Program-made: the position numbers and the translations under genes | Notes under the pieces: generated by a model | The model's input: the letters and a program-made list of their open reading frames with translations, nothing else | Databases searched by the model: none | Told to the model about the DNA's origin: nothing | In this document: piece after piece, positions 1-9,360 of the stretch | How the letters are laid out: every line of letters begins with the position of its first letter | Numbering within the stretch: position 1 is the stretch's first letter | Source: Chromera velia | Lineage: Eukaryota; Sar; Chromeraceae | DNA length: 17,500 nucleotides | Assembly: GCA_018398765.1 (NCBI GenBank) | Contig: JAHBMJ010005491.1 | Span: forward strand, 1-17,500 | Direction: 5' to 3'

Positions 1-90
1 GAGTACAAAGCGCGTAAAAGGGGAACGAGCGTTCACCGCATGTCTGCCAGACATGGTACAACAACCAATGCATGACTGAGCATTAGATAA

Positions 91-1302
91 CAGCCCCCCC
101 TGTGTTTGCGCCCGTATGCAGCTCAAGACCTCCTCGGCGAAGAGGAGAGAAAGAGGCTCAAGGAGACGTGGGGTGCGAAGAAGGAGGAGGAGGACAAGAA
201 GAGAGAGAAGGCGGAGAGAGAGCGCCTCCGCAGAGCTGAGCAGAAGCGGAAGCGAGCAGACCTGGAGGCCAAGATCGAATCCTTCATGGCCAAAAAGGCC
301 GCAGAGGATTCGGAAGACGAGGTCGTGATCACGGGGAGAGCCGCCGCGGGCGGAAGTGGTGCCAAGCGCCCCAGAGGCCCCGCCGCGCATGGCGAGTCTG
401 ACGACGATGGGGAGAGTGACAAGGACGAGGATATGATCATCCCCCAGATTACGGTAGGTGAGCGGAGGAAGAGGCATGAAAGGAGAGTGAAGAAGACGGG
501 GGGATGGAAAGTGAATCTGTATGCCCCCGCACCCAAAGTAGAGCAAGACGGGACCTGCATCCTCCCCACAGATACGACCACGGCTGGGGCTCTCGCGAGA
601 GGCCCGAACACCGAAGGAGAACACAAGGTTCAGAGAAAGTGGGAGTTGGTATCGGTGAAAGGGGTGACGAAGGAGATGGCGGCCCAAATCACAAGAGAGA
701 GAGATGGGCTGTCTGAGAACGCAGACGAGAAAAAGTATGTGAGGGCGTAGAGCACTGCCGAGGCAGCGGCCACCTTCGTCCGCTACATGGACGGGTATAG
801 CGAGTTCCCTGACCTCCAGCAGGCGGTGTTGGAGGCGGGGGGACAAGCGTTTGACGCCACGAGAGTCAGAGCGCCCACACACCCCCACGCGACTGATTTG
901 ATTTTCCCTCTCCTCGCTCTTACCTTCAAGAGACTGTCACAGTTGAGGGACAAAGCCGTACACACTGAGCACCGCATGAGCAGTGTCGAGGCCAAGATAC
1001 TGCGCATGGGGCAGCCGGCCCCGCAGTATGTAACCCAAGCGCACCTCTAGCTGGCGTCGGTGGGTAAGCAGCAGCAGCGGAAGGATGGGGGAGCAGCGGC
1101 AGCAGCCAGCTCGGGGGGCCCCTCCGTGTGTGGCATCTGTGCGGCCAAGAACCGCTACGAGGTCAAGGTTCTGGGAAAGCAGGCAGCCGACCCCGCTAGT
1201 ATGAAGCACGCATAGGCAGATTGCCCGAATCAAGGGCTGCCTGACTGCGAGGGCTTCAAGATGATTGACCAGCTGTTCAGAGTGTCCTCCAAAAAGCACT
1301 AA
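91..1302 (+). pseudogene. Gag-like ORF of the YR retroelement, with three in-frame TAG codons
   Basis: One frame stays open from the stop at 88-90 to a TAA at 1300-1302 except for TAG at 748-750, 1048-1050 and 1213-1215. The first third (about 118-300) is a lysine/arginine/glutamate-rich predicted coiled coil, followed by an acidic stretch (ESDDDGESDKDED) and a basic patch near 460-500. The last part has a Cys/His cluster: CGIC at about 1135, a His at 1207 and a Cys shortly after the third TAG, which could be a zinc-knuckle analogue of a nucleocapsid region. No ATG lies in frame before 286, so the true start is upstream, non-AUG or spliced (the bases before 121 resemble an acceptor). Gag identity rests on position ahead of the RT and on composition; I recognise no named domain. 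Sense continues smoothly across each TAG. Confidence 0.55.
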
Positions 1303-2167
1303 AGAGGGGAGTAGCATAGAGATGCAGGCTGAGAAGGAAAAGAAGGCATTGTCAGGCGTTGCTGGGGCAGCGGCGTGACAGTGCGATCTGTGGTGAGTAC
1401 AGACGGACGGTTGAAAGGGGGGCACGGGCAAGGGAAGCGTGAGAGCGGGCTCAGGCGGTCCACGCAGTTGCCCTACCAGCATCCGCCTAGAAAGAGGAGA
1501 GTCAGAGACCCTTCAAAGTGCAGCAGCGGGGGGAGCCTCAGAGAGCCACGCCCTCATCCAGCGTCCGCCCGCGCGACGAAGGCTGTACCAGGCCGGATGA
1601 TGCGGTTACGCAGGATGCAGGAAGGGGGGCGGGGTGCATGAGAAAAGGAGAAAGTGCGCTAGTCAGCGAAACGTCCCGCACCAACGAGAGGCTACATAGA
1701 TGACAGTTTTTATGCCTAGTGTGTTGTGAAAGGAGGGGGACGCCCGGCCGTCAGTGAACCGGATTGAGTCACACAGACGGCAAAGGGATGGTCAAGGGCA
1801 AAGGAGGGGGTCACTGACAGACCGAGTTGATTGGCGCACCCCGTTCAGGCGTCAGGCAACCGTGTGGGAGGGGTGAATACATGAAGGGTTGTAGGGAAGA
1901 CACATGTTGTGTTCGTAGAATTGTGCAGATGAGTTGCAGAATTAAGGGAAGGCCGTCTAGAGCTGGTGCATTAAGCATGCTAGAAGTGTTGGGGTCCGTG
2001 AGCTGGCTCCATAGGTGAGCATGCGGAAAACGCTGACTGAAAATAAAGGGATGAAGTACATGAAACAAAGTATAGGGAACATTCAATAGGATGGGGAGAG
2101 AAAAAAATAAGTCTAGAACAGACTAGAAAAAAGCCTTAGAAAGGTAGCGCGGCAGCAAAAAAATTAA
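1303..2167 (+). other. Linker between gag-like and RT frames, no supported gene
   Basis: About 860 bases with short open stretches in two frames (1375-1641 and 1323-1706) that are rich in Arg, Gly and Ser and show no domain. They may be an eroded continuation of the gag region, since frame 1 is open from 1336 to the TGA at 1639. From about 2040 the sequence becomes A-rich with many TAG and TAA triplets in all frames and looks non-coding. I see no promoter or RNA gene. Confidence 0.5.
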
Positions 2168-2169
2168 GG

Positions 2170-2216
2170 CTAGTGGCTAGTCAAGTCGATCGAGACTAGT
2201 GACTGGTCAAGTCGAT
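2170..2216 (+). repeat. Tandem repeat, two copies, 26-bp period
   Basis: A 21-base unit beginning ctagtg and ending tcaagtcgat occurs at 2170-2190 and again at 2196-2216 with two transition differences. The spacing is 26 bases. It sits just ahead of the open RT frame. It could be an internal control element or a remnant of an inner repeat; no function is visible. Confidence 0.8.
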
Positions 2217-2230
2217 TTAGCGGCTTCTAG

Positions 2231-4402
2231 AGATTGCAGGACGAAATTAGTGAATCTAAGTATACAAAAATTTTGCGTGCAGGTCACGGACTGGAGGGAG
2301 GGGGCAAGCCACTGCCACCACTAAAATCTAAGTGGGCGCTGCCATTGGAAGAATGGAGCATTCTAAAACCGCAAGTGGAGCCACCGCCAGGTTGGGTGAC
2401 ACCCGAATGCTGAGCAAAGGGGTTGCAGCTTGATTGTGAGAGAATGAGAGAGTTTGGGATGGATGGCAGGCTAGTACAGCAGTTAGAAGAAGGTGTGAAA
2501 CTTCCGCTAGAATACTGGCCCCCAAGCTTTCAAATGGAAAATTACTCCTCACTCGTAGAGTGGGAAGAGAAAGTGGGTCAAGAATTTGATCGCCTAGAGA
2601 GGGAAGGATTTATTGAAAGAGTGACGAAACAACCCCATATTGTGTCCCCTTTGGGAGCAGTACCTAAGCCAGAATTGGACAAGCCGCGTATCATCATAGA
2701 TATGACAGCATCCGGGGTAAACAAAGCGACATGAGACACAGTGATGGGGCTACCAACAGTGCGTCATACGTTGAGGCTGTTGTGCCCAGGAGAACATATG
2801 GCAAAGTTGGATTTGCAGGATGGGTACTTTCACATCAAGATTCACCCAGAGCATGTCGATTTGCTAGGGTTTTTCAACCCAGTGACCCAGTCCTTCTATC
2901 GCTACAGAATGATGTGTTTTGGCCTGAAAGTCGCTCCGTTTATTTTTCAAGGTACAATGGAGCACATCCAGAGAGTGTTCAAACGGTTTGGCATGTACAC
3001 AGCAACGATTCGGTCACTGAATTACATCGATGATTTTCTGATAACAGCAAACACAGAGAAAGAAGCAAAAGAGGCCCTGCAGCTTGCACTTAGAATCTTA
3101 GCACAGATGGGATGGAAAGTGAAAGAATTGAAAACCGTTGAACCAACGCAGGCGTTGGAGTTCACCGGAATTGGCATAAACATGAAGAGATTGTTTTTAT
3201 ATATCTCCCCGCGTAAGACGGAAAAGGCCCTAAAAAGAATTGCTGAGCTGATGCAGGCGGCAGAGGAAGGAAGAGCGACCATTACCCAAGGGCTTCAGAC
3301 AGTGGGTCTGCTGAACTATCTGAGACTTATTGTGAGACACGGAGGGCAAAAACTGGCCCCGTTTTGGTGGGCGTTCTCGCCAGCGGTACAGCCAACGTTA
3401 AAGATAGAATGGAGGAAATGGAAAAAAGGAGGGTTAGAGCTGAGCAAAGAGATGGTAAGGTCATTGAATTGGTGGAAGTCAAAAAGACCAGTTAGGCAGT
3501 TATATGTGACGCCCACCGGCTATCTAGATGTGTGGGAAGCAGATTGGGTAGCGTCATGGAAAGATATCCCCCGAGGGGTAGCCATGATCAGAGGAGATGC
3601 GGCGGGGACAGGGGGAGGTGGTGTGTGGAAAGGCAACCCTATTTGGTGGAGATGGTCGGGAAAGCAAGCAGTATGCTCGTCTAACTGGAGAGAGGCAAAG
3701 ACGGTGCTACGATGCTTGCAGGCATTTACAAAATTAGGGGCAGGGAGCGAGAATGGGAGGATTGTGGTCCGCTCAGATAACAGTGTGACAGTGAGGATTA
3801 TTAACAACCGTCACAATGCAGCCGCGGCCTTGGGAGACATTGTAGAGGAGATTCAAACGATTGAAAGGAAGGCAATGGTGGAGGTCATGGCAGTGCACAT
3901 CCCAGGCGCCGAGAACACAGAGGCAGACAGTCTGTCTCGGATGAGCGGAGATGTTCACAGGAAAGAAAAGGTGACAGATCGAGTGTTAAGAGGACTAAGT
4001 CACCAGGCAACCAGAGCACTAGGAAGGGAGGTTAGTGTAGTTAGGGGGATAAAAGAGAAGGGGGTGGAAGGCGTTGAGGTGCACGCACCCGCGGGGGACG
4101 AATATCAGTCGGTGATAAAGGCAGCCACAACGGCTCTTGAGCCGCGCATACTATTGGTGCCGCGAGCCGTAGGAGATTCATGGAGGAGACAGGGCGTAAA
4201 GAGCAGGGTTATGGAGAGGTTTAGAGTAGGGCACAGGCTGTTTGAGGTCTTACCCCCCATCGCGTGTAGAGTGGCGCATGGAGGGGACAGAGACGGTGAT
4301 TGGGAATTCAGCATCATGCGGGGCCAGCCTATTGCGGAAGAGTGGGAGGCAGTGTTGTTTTGGGGAAATTTCAGACAACCGCGGCGCAAGTCACAGTGTT
4401 AA
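2231..4402 (+). pseudogene. Reverse transcriptase-RNase H of the YR retroelement, two in-frame TGA codons
   Basis: One frame runs from 2231 (after a TAG at 2228) to TAA 4400-4402, broken only by TGA at 2411-2413 and 2732-2734. The RT shows KLDLQDGYFHIKI (about 2805-2843), MCFGLKVAPFIFQ (about 2913-2951) and the catalytic NYIDDFLI (about 3020-3043). RNase H follows: first Asp in GDAAGTGGGG (about 3594), Glu in NWREAK (about 3690), Asp in RSDNSV (about 3776) and the C-terminal HIPGAENTEADSLSR (about 3897-3941). The remaining 150 residues resemble the conserved tail after RNase H in DIRS proteins (VPRAVGDSW, LPPI), in my judgement. This enzyme copies element RNA to DNA and degrades the RNA strand. 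The frame is clearly coding well upstream of the first TGA (KPLPPLKSKWALPLEEW), so the shorter frame after it is not the true start. There is no in-frame ATG before 2444. The active-site residues are intact. Confidence 0.85.
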
Positions 4403-4741
4403 CGGCATGTAGAAAGTTAAAACCGATAGAACTATCAATAGTAAACTTCAAAGAATTATAATGCAAAAGAGTTAGAAAAGGTGGACATACAAAACCTGAT
4501 ATATAGTAGGCAATGTTAGTATAATTACCATAGGTTATTACTGAGATGGCAGAAATTAGCAATAGGGAGGGCATAGTCCGGGTATTAGTCCCAGCGATAG
4601 GCATAAGGGCAGTACTGATCAAAGTGCTAAACAAAGTACATGCATGGCGGTGCGCTAGCGAAGCGGAAACCGTGAACGGGTGCGATGCATATATTATGAC
4701 CGAATATAGGGTCAGCTCAGAGGCAGGGAAGCAGGGCTAGG
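4403..4741 (+). other. Spacer between RT-RH and recombinase frames
   Basis: About 340 bases, A/T-rich at first (4420-4540), then an ATG-started 64-codon frame (4546-4740) that ends one base before the ATG I favour for the recombinase. That small frame has no recognisable domain and I do not count it as a gene. The spacer could hold the recombinase promoter or an untranslated junction. Confidence 0.45.
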
Positions 4742-5761
4742 ATGCTGTCCCAGAAGGCAAAACAGGCAGGGTTCCTGTCATAGAGAGAGTTGGTGCTGGC
4801 CAGTGACAACAAGCCAGACCCAACACCAAAGGATGAGCTCGCGAAAGTAGCGGAGGAGATAGAGGCTGTAGCTCTGGAAGCGAGCATGAAGCGGCGGTAT
4901 GAAGCGGTGCTAAGGAAGTTGGAGAGATCAAACCCGTTCTTGTTGCCTATGCGGTGTGCGCTGGATGTGAAGATGGGGTTCGCGCATCTGAAAGGGCTGA
5001 AGGGGAATAAAATAGGAACGTTGAGGGGGGTGGTGAGATGGTGGCATCATATGCACAGGCACGAACAGCCGCCATTTGAAAGCGACAGCCTCCGGTATTT
5101 TTTTATGGGCTTGCACAAGTTGGCTGACAACTCAGTGAAGACGAAAGAGAGGCTTTCGAAAGAAGAGGTGTTGAAGCTGATAGAGTATTGGGAGGGGCAA
5201 GGGTCACTAGACGCCCTACGAAACATAGCGATTACGGTGTTGGCGTTCTTTCCGGCGAAGAGAATTGGGGAGATCTTGGCGAGAGGGAGGGAAGATTTCA
5301 TATTGAGAGACAAAGCGAAACCACCGTTTGTGGCTTGTTATATATATAGATCGAAGGGGGACAGGTAGGGCAGAGGCATGATATGCCCGATTCTACTAGT
5401 AGGGACAGACGGAACGGCACTGCGGCAAAGGATCTTAGAGTTCCTAGAGAAAGCCCCGAAAAGCGGGACACTTTTCCGGGCGACGGACGCATATGGCCAT
5501 CGGTGGGCAGAGAGGCCCCTCACGAGGGAGGCGTGGCAGAAGGCACTGAGGAAGGCAATCACAAAGTGTCTCCCAGAGAGGGAGTGCACGGACTTTACGA
5601 CGCACTCGCTACGTAGAAGTAGGCATACGGCAGCGAGGAAAGCGAATCTGCCAGTAGACGTAGCGGTCAATATCCTGGGGCACAACAGTGTGAATATATG
5701 GATGGCGTATGCGGTAAGAGAAATAGAGGAAATTGCAAGACATATTGCAAGCATGTGTTAG
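4742..5761 (+). pseudogene. Tyrosine recombinase of the YR retroelement, catalytic residues intact, in-frame TAGs
   Basis: This recombinase would integrate the element's circular DNA by strand exchange through a tyrosine. The catalytic set is complete: Arg at 5261-5263 (AKRIGEIL), the beta-hairpin Lys at 5354-5356 (RSKGDR), HSLR with His 5603-5605 and Arg 5612-5614, the second His at 5681-5683 (ILGHNS) and the nucleophile Tyr at 5708-5710 (WMAYA). An N-terminal SAM-like core-binding region with RRYEAVLRKLE and LRGVVRWWHHM precedes it. The ATG at 4742 is the first in frame after a TGA at 4697; it gives a frame broken by TAG at 4781-4783 and 5366-5368. The second TAG lies between the catalytic Lys and the HxxR box, where an intact enzyme must read through. 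After the terminal TAG (5759-5761) the frame stays open another 26 codons to a TAA at 5840, so even this TAG may be secondary. I infer a decayed copy or stop read-through. Confidence 0.85.
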
Positions 5762-6085
5762 GGAAACGCTAAGCCCAAAGAAGCTGCGCTATGCAGCGGG
5801 GAAAAAGCAGACCCAAAGAAGGTTGTAGCAGACAGTGATTAATCATGTGCATGTCATTGATGACGTACAGCGGATGAAGTTAGACACTAAGGTACACATA
5901 GGACTTACTAAGCTACTATCCCAGTAGAGGGACGTGGGCTAGTCACGTAGCGGGAGATGGATGACGGACGGGGCCAAGCCGCCCAGCTAGCCGCCCGGCT
6001 TCTAGCTCCACGGTCACCCCGGGCTAGGCCCGGCTGATGCGCTGCAGCGCGATGGTAGTCTTCTTTGCGGGGTTGTGGGGGTAAA
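5762..6085 (+). other. Downstream flank of the recombinase, no gene
   Basis: The first 80 bases continue the recombinase frame to TAA 5840-5842. The remainder is GC-rich near 5960-6040 with small self-complementary stretches (ccgcccagctagccgcccgg; ccccgggctaggcccggctg). It likely belongs to the 3' non-coding end of the retroelement. I see no RNA gene or ORF. Confidence 0.45.
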
Positions 6086-6247
6086 GGGGCGGACCCTCAG
6101 AGCCCAGCTGAGCGCAGATAGTGAGCACGGGCCGAGTCTGACCATGCCTGGCAAAACCAGAGTATAGATAGGAAACCTACACATATATAAGATCACAGGG
6201 AGGACAGGGGCAGTAGTAAAGGAGGAAAGAGGAGTGTGGAAGCTGAA
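6086..6247 (+). repeat. Direct repeat copy 1 (element end, B1 candidate)
   Basis: 162 bases from ggggcggaccctcag to gtggaagctgaa. It aligns to 6766-6968 with seven mismatches, all transitions, and lacks 41 bases present in copy 2. It carries a TATA-like catatataag at 6182-6191, so it might act as the element's promoter or processing region; that role is a guess. Six of the seven differences have A or T here and G or C in copy 2. Confidence 0.9.
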
Positions 6248-6765
6248 ATAGGAGTTCACGTGGAGCCAGACTAAACCAGACAACGGAGTGGGAACGTAGG
6301 TTTAGCTGGAACGAACTACACGTGCGCACGTGCGCAGGCCGGGATCGGGCCCTGAGGCGAGAGCGCGACTGAACACCGATTGCGTCACACAGAGAATCGC
6401 CGCGGACGGAGAATTGGCAAGAGCTGAATAATGATAAAAAGGAGACGGGAATAGCAAGGAGAGACAGCAAAGAAATAGACTAACAAGAAGAGAGCAAGCT
6501 GTAAAAGCGAGAAACGGCAAGCGAGACGGCCTAAAAGATTGTCAAAAAGTGAATCGGTGCATGTTTTTTTTTTTCTACAAAAAACCGGAATCAGTGGAGG
6601 GGTAAAAATGAAAGAACGACCGAGGATTCTGTATTTGAGGGACCGAACTGACGCCCGCCCACCCTCCCCTGGAGACTTGGCCGGCCTGCCTCTGGGCGGC
6701 CTGGCACATAACGAGTCTGCCAGCGGAAGGACGCAGCCTGATTCGTCGGCCTACTTCGGGGCATG
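6248..6765. other. Unique sequence between the two direct repeats (A2 candidate)
   Basis: About 520 bases without a convincing gene. It holds purine-rich DNA, a T10 run near 6564 followed by an A6 run, and a GC-rich part at 6650-6760. If the element has PAT-type split repeats, its second A repeat should lie here and match sequence left of this window. I found no match to bases 1-100. Confidence 0.4.
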
Positions 6766-6968
6766 GGGGCGGACCCTCGGAGCCAGATCTTATCTGCGCC
6801 AGCGGCAGAAAGGGGGTGGGGAGCCCAGCTGAGCGTAGATAGTGAGCACGGGCCGAGCCTGACCATGCCTGGCAAAACCAGAGTATGGGCAGGAAACCTA
6901 CACATATATAAGATCACAGGGAGGACAGGGGCAGTAGCAAAGGAGGAAAGAGGAGTGTGGAAGCTGAA
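6766..6968 (+). repeat. Direct repeat copy 2 (element end, B2 candidate)
   Basis: 203 bases matching 6086-6247 and containing 41 extra bases (6783-6823). The extra segment is flanked by the same five bases (gagcc), so copy 1 probably lost it by recombination between these short matches. The TATA-like catatataag recurs at 6903-6912. The right edge at about 6968 may be the 3' terminus of the retroelement, because the two copies diverge sharply there. Confidence 0.9.
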
Positions 6969-8461
6969 CAGTGATGTCTGAGATCATGTCTCCAGTCTGA
7001 CAGACTCAATTTTTTCTTATATATATTTTACTCAATCGATCTCGCGCAGCATCCCTGCAGCTATTATAGGGCCCAGCCGGCCCCGCGGCCCGCGTGTACG
7101 TGCTTGCATGCAACGCGCGGCCGCGCGGGACATGCAGCATGCATCTGCATGCATGCATGTATACGCGTTGCCATGCATGCATGATCTATGTATGCATGCA
7201 TGCATTCGTTAGAAGTTTTCAAGTGCATATATATGGATCGAGAGGTGAAAACTTCACCGAAAAGATGGGCAGCGATCTCCCAGGGAGAGAATGAAAGAAG
7301 AAAAAAGACGTGATAAACGCAGAAAGCAAAGAAAAAGAGAAGGAAAAAGCCAGGGAAAGGAGCAACTCGAAGACCAGCAACACTTTTGACCCGCAGGATA
7401 CATGCAGAGAGGGCAGACCGAATAGCCAGGACTTTGAGTTGACTCGAACGGAGAAGAGGAAGCGAAAATGAGAAGAAACGAACAGACACACTGACAAGAA
7501 GCAGCCGTCCACTCTGTTTCGCGTCTGTGTTGTCGTTCAGGGGCAGCCACCCGCGGAATCAGACAGGAGGAGGGAGACCGTTGATCTGCGCTCTGCTCCT
7601 CCAATGAGCGAGTCGCACGGAGTTGTTAGAAGGCACGCGACCGCGTTCTTTGTACCCATTCTTCGTATTCCATCGGGCTCTCATCTGTATCGCTTGCGAA
7701 CCGGGAAAGGAAACAAAAGGGAAAGGAAGAGTAACACCTGAGAGTTCTGGGCTCTCATTCAACAACGCCACCCCCACCTGACCTGTCTGAAGGAGAGAAG
7801 GCTGTTCTGTTCAACAGCCAAAGTGAAGAAGCGAAAGGATGAGAGAGGGGAAACGACAGGCTGCCCTGGCTGGCCCACTGGCGCTGGAGCACAGGAACAC
7901 GGTGAGTCCGCATGTGTGCATGCTTCCTTGCTCATGTGGAGTGGTACTGCACATATCCCTCCCTCTTGCATATTTCTTTTAACAGCTCGGACACATCACA
8001 TGCTGCTCTTTCTCCTTTACATCTTCCCTTCGTACCGCCTTTCTCATCATATTTATCTGTATTTGGCTTCCTTTGGCGGTCGGCTCCTTGAATCGATTCT
8101 TTACTGCCATGGGCTGTTGCTTGCCCAATCCCTCTACACCCCCTTCCTTCTCTGCCCTTTCCTTCCCTTCTGCTTCCCCCGGTGCCTATTTGCAGTTTGT
8201 GTTTCCCCGGAGGTCGCCGGGCCTTGTGCTCCCCCGGGCCGGTCTGGAGATCATCAAGTAGAGACCTACAACAAGGGGTGTGAGGGAACACGACGGTGGG
8301 TTTCAAACCGTAGGAAGTGTGGACGTCTACCGTACAAACAACGTGTCTTCTCCTCTGCATTCAGTTGCAGCCCCGCTGATGAAAGGAAGAAAACGGAAGG
8401 GGAAAAAAAAAAAGAATGGAGGAAAAAAGGAAAGATACAATTACACATCCACAGTCACTGT
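6969..8461. other. Intergenic region, possible spliced gene fragment, no defended CDS
   Basis: Nothing before 7470 looks coding. A frame without stops runs 7472-7741 (90 codons, ATG at 7604) but has no domain. A clean intron-like signal follows: donor g|gtgagt at 7902 and acceptor ttttaacag at about 7984, and a second acceptor tatttgcag near 8200 precedes a short frame ending in TAG at 8259-8261. These may be the tail of a small host gene, but I cannot tie the parts to a product. The 339-codon + strand frame starting at 7823 runs through the GT microsatellite and is an artefact. Confidence 0.35.
7100..7206. repeat. TGCATGCA motif cluster with a GC palindrome
   Basis: Over about 100 bases the self-complementary octamer tgcatgca or its core occurs many times (near 7105, 7139, 7149, 7172 and 7193). 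A 14-base perfect palindrome, cgcgcggccgcgcg, lies at about 7113-7126. In apicomplexans TGCATGC is a known AP2-type promoter motif; here it could instead be simple-sequence expansion. No gene start is close enough to call it a promoter. Confidence 0.7.
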
Positions 8462-8545
8462 TGTGTGTGTGTGTGTGTGTGTGCTCTCTGTGTGTGTGTG
8501 TGTGTGTGTATGTGTGTGTGTGTGTGTGCAGTGTGTGTGTGTGTA

Positions 8546-8583
<38 letters not shown>

Positions 8584-8676
8584 TGTGTTTGTGTGTTTGT
8601 GTGTTTGTGTGTGTGTGTGTATGTGTGTGTGTGTGTGTGTGTGTATGTGTGTGTGTATGTGTATGTGTATATGTAT

Positions 8677-8707
<31 letters not shown>

Positions 8708-8714
8708 CGTGCGT
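8462..8714. repeat. (GT)n microsatellite with internal period-8 variant
   Basis: About 250 bases of nearly pure alternating GT on the + strand, interrupted by ctctct near 8484, by single a or c changes, and by a run of four gtgtgttt units at about 8575-8612. Interruptions point to an old, stabilised tract. Alternating purine-pyrimidine DNA of this length can adopt Z-form. All long open frames here are artefacts of the repeat. Confidence 0.97.
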
Positions 8715-9360
8715 CCTTTTGTCCAAGAACCCACACAACCATCACACAGCACAAGAGGCAGGTCACTGCAGGTAACAAAGCAAAAAGACGAAACGAGGGA
8801 ATTGAGAAAGAAGTTTGCATATGGACAGATCTTTCCGTGTGAGCTGAAGATTGAATCTCGTCCCTTTCATTTGGGCTGATCATGTCTGCAAAGGTTCCGT
8901 CTGTATGTGTCACAGATTAGAAGACAAAGGAAAAATGAAACAAAGAGAGAGGAAGCGCACCCTCACCCTCACCTACTATACTATAGTAAGCTCCCTATAC
9001 TATACTATACTAATCTCACTCACCCACTCACGGGATTGGTGGGGCCCGAAGAGGGACGGCATGATGCCCGCTATAGGGTACCCAAGATGGTACTGGGGTG
9101 ATCAGGGCACGTCTCTCGGGTGGTTGTATTTGGTGGGATAAGCAGCGGGGTTTCTGCGGGCCTGTTCGAAGGCTGTACATATTCACATGAGTCCTTTTCT
9201 ATTCGTTTCTCTTTTTTGATCTAAAGCACTGAAGGCTCCTAGAAGCCTCTCTTAGTTGGCAGAAAAAACGATCCTCGTACATGCACACTCACTCTTAACT
9301 GATAATTGATTTGAAGAACACCTCCTCCTTGTCGTGAACAGAAAATCCGAAAGCGCTCAG
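8715..9360. other. Non-coding region between microsatellite and Penelope-like element
   Basis: No frame here looks coding on either strand. It contains a CTATA-type short tandem repeat (8975-9012) and short CTCAC-type runs on both sides of it. Bases 9300-9360 run into the hammerhead-like fold on the opposite strand and probably belong to the end of that element. Confidence 0.45.
8975..9012. repeat. Short CTATA tandem repeat
   Basis: The pentamer ctata (tactatactatag, then ccctatactatactatacta) repeats about six times with a small gap. It is flanked by accctcaccctcacc on the left and ctcactcacccactcac on the right. No function is evident. Confidence 0.75.

Larger units (their letters stand above)
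91..6968 (+). mobile_element. Tyrosine-recombinase retroelement (DIRS/PAT-like), decayed, left end not resolved
   Basis: The order gag-like frame, reverse transcriptase plus RNase H, then a separate tyrosine recombinase, all on one strand, is seen in DIRS, PAT and Ngaro retrotransposons, which integrate with a tyrosine recombinase instead of a DDE integrase. A pair of direct repeats (6086-6247, 6766-6968) follows the recombinase. In PAT/Ngaro elements the ends are split direct repeats (A1-body-B1-A2-B2), so these two may be B1 and B2, with A2 between them and A1 left of the window; this is inference. I saw no inverted terminal repeats of the DIRS1 type. The element is a broken copy: at least six in-frame stops lie across the three frames. 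The + strand is visibly purine-rich throughout. True ends and target site are unknown. Confidence 0.75.

Noticed and set aside
39-55. Small hairpin catgtct-gcc-agacatg
   Set aside because: A seven-base stem is common by chance and has no neighbouring feature to give it meaning.
123-626. 167-codon minus-strand frame opposite the gag-like frame
   Set aside because: It is a shadow of the purine-rich, Lys/Glu-coding + strand; it reads as low-complexity Ser/Leu/Phe with no domain.
4546-4740. ATG-started 64-codon frame just ahead of the recombinase
   Set aside because: It has no recognisable domain and lies in a different frame from the recombinase; probably chance.
8375-8397. ctgatgaaaggaagaaaac, resembling a hammerhead core
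   Set aside because: No stem II can form between the two core boxes and no pairing stem I flanks it.
7823-8842. Long + strand frame of 339 codons through the GT tract, with overlapping frames on both strands
   Set aside because: Most of it is translated (GT)n repeat (alternating Cys-Val); dinucleotide repeats stay open in several frames without coding.
8961-8975. accctcaccctcacc as possible telomeric repeat
   Set aside because: It is too short and not the TTTAGGG/CCCTAAA type expected; it is more likely part of the local simple sequence.
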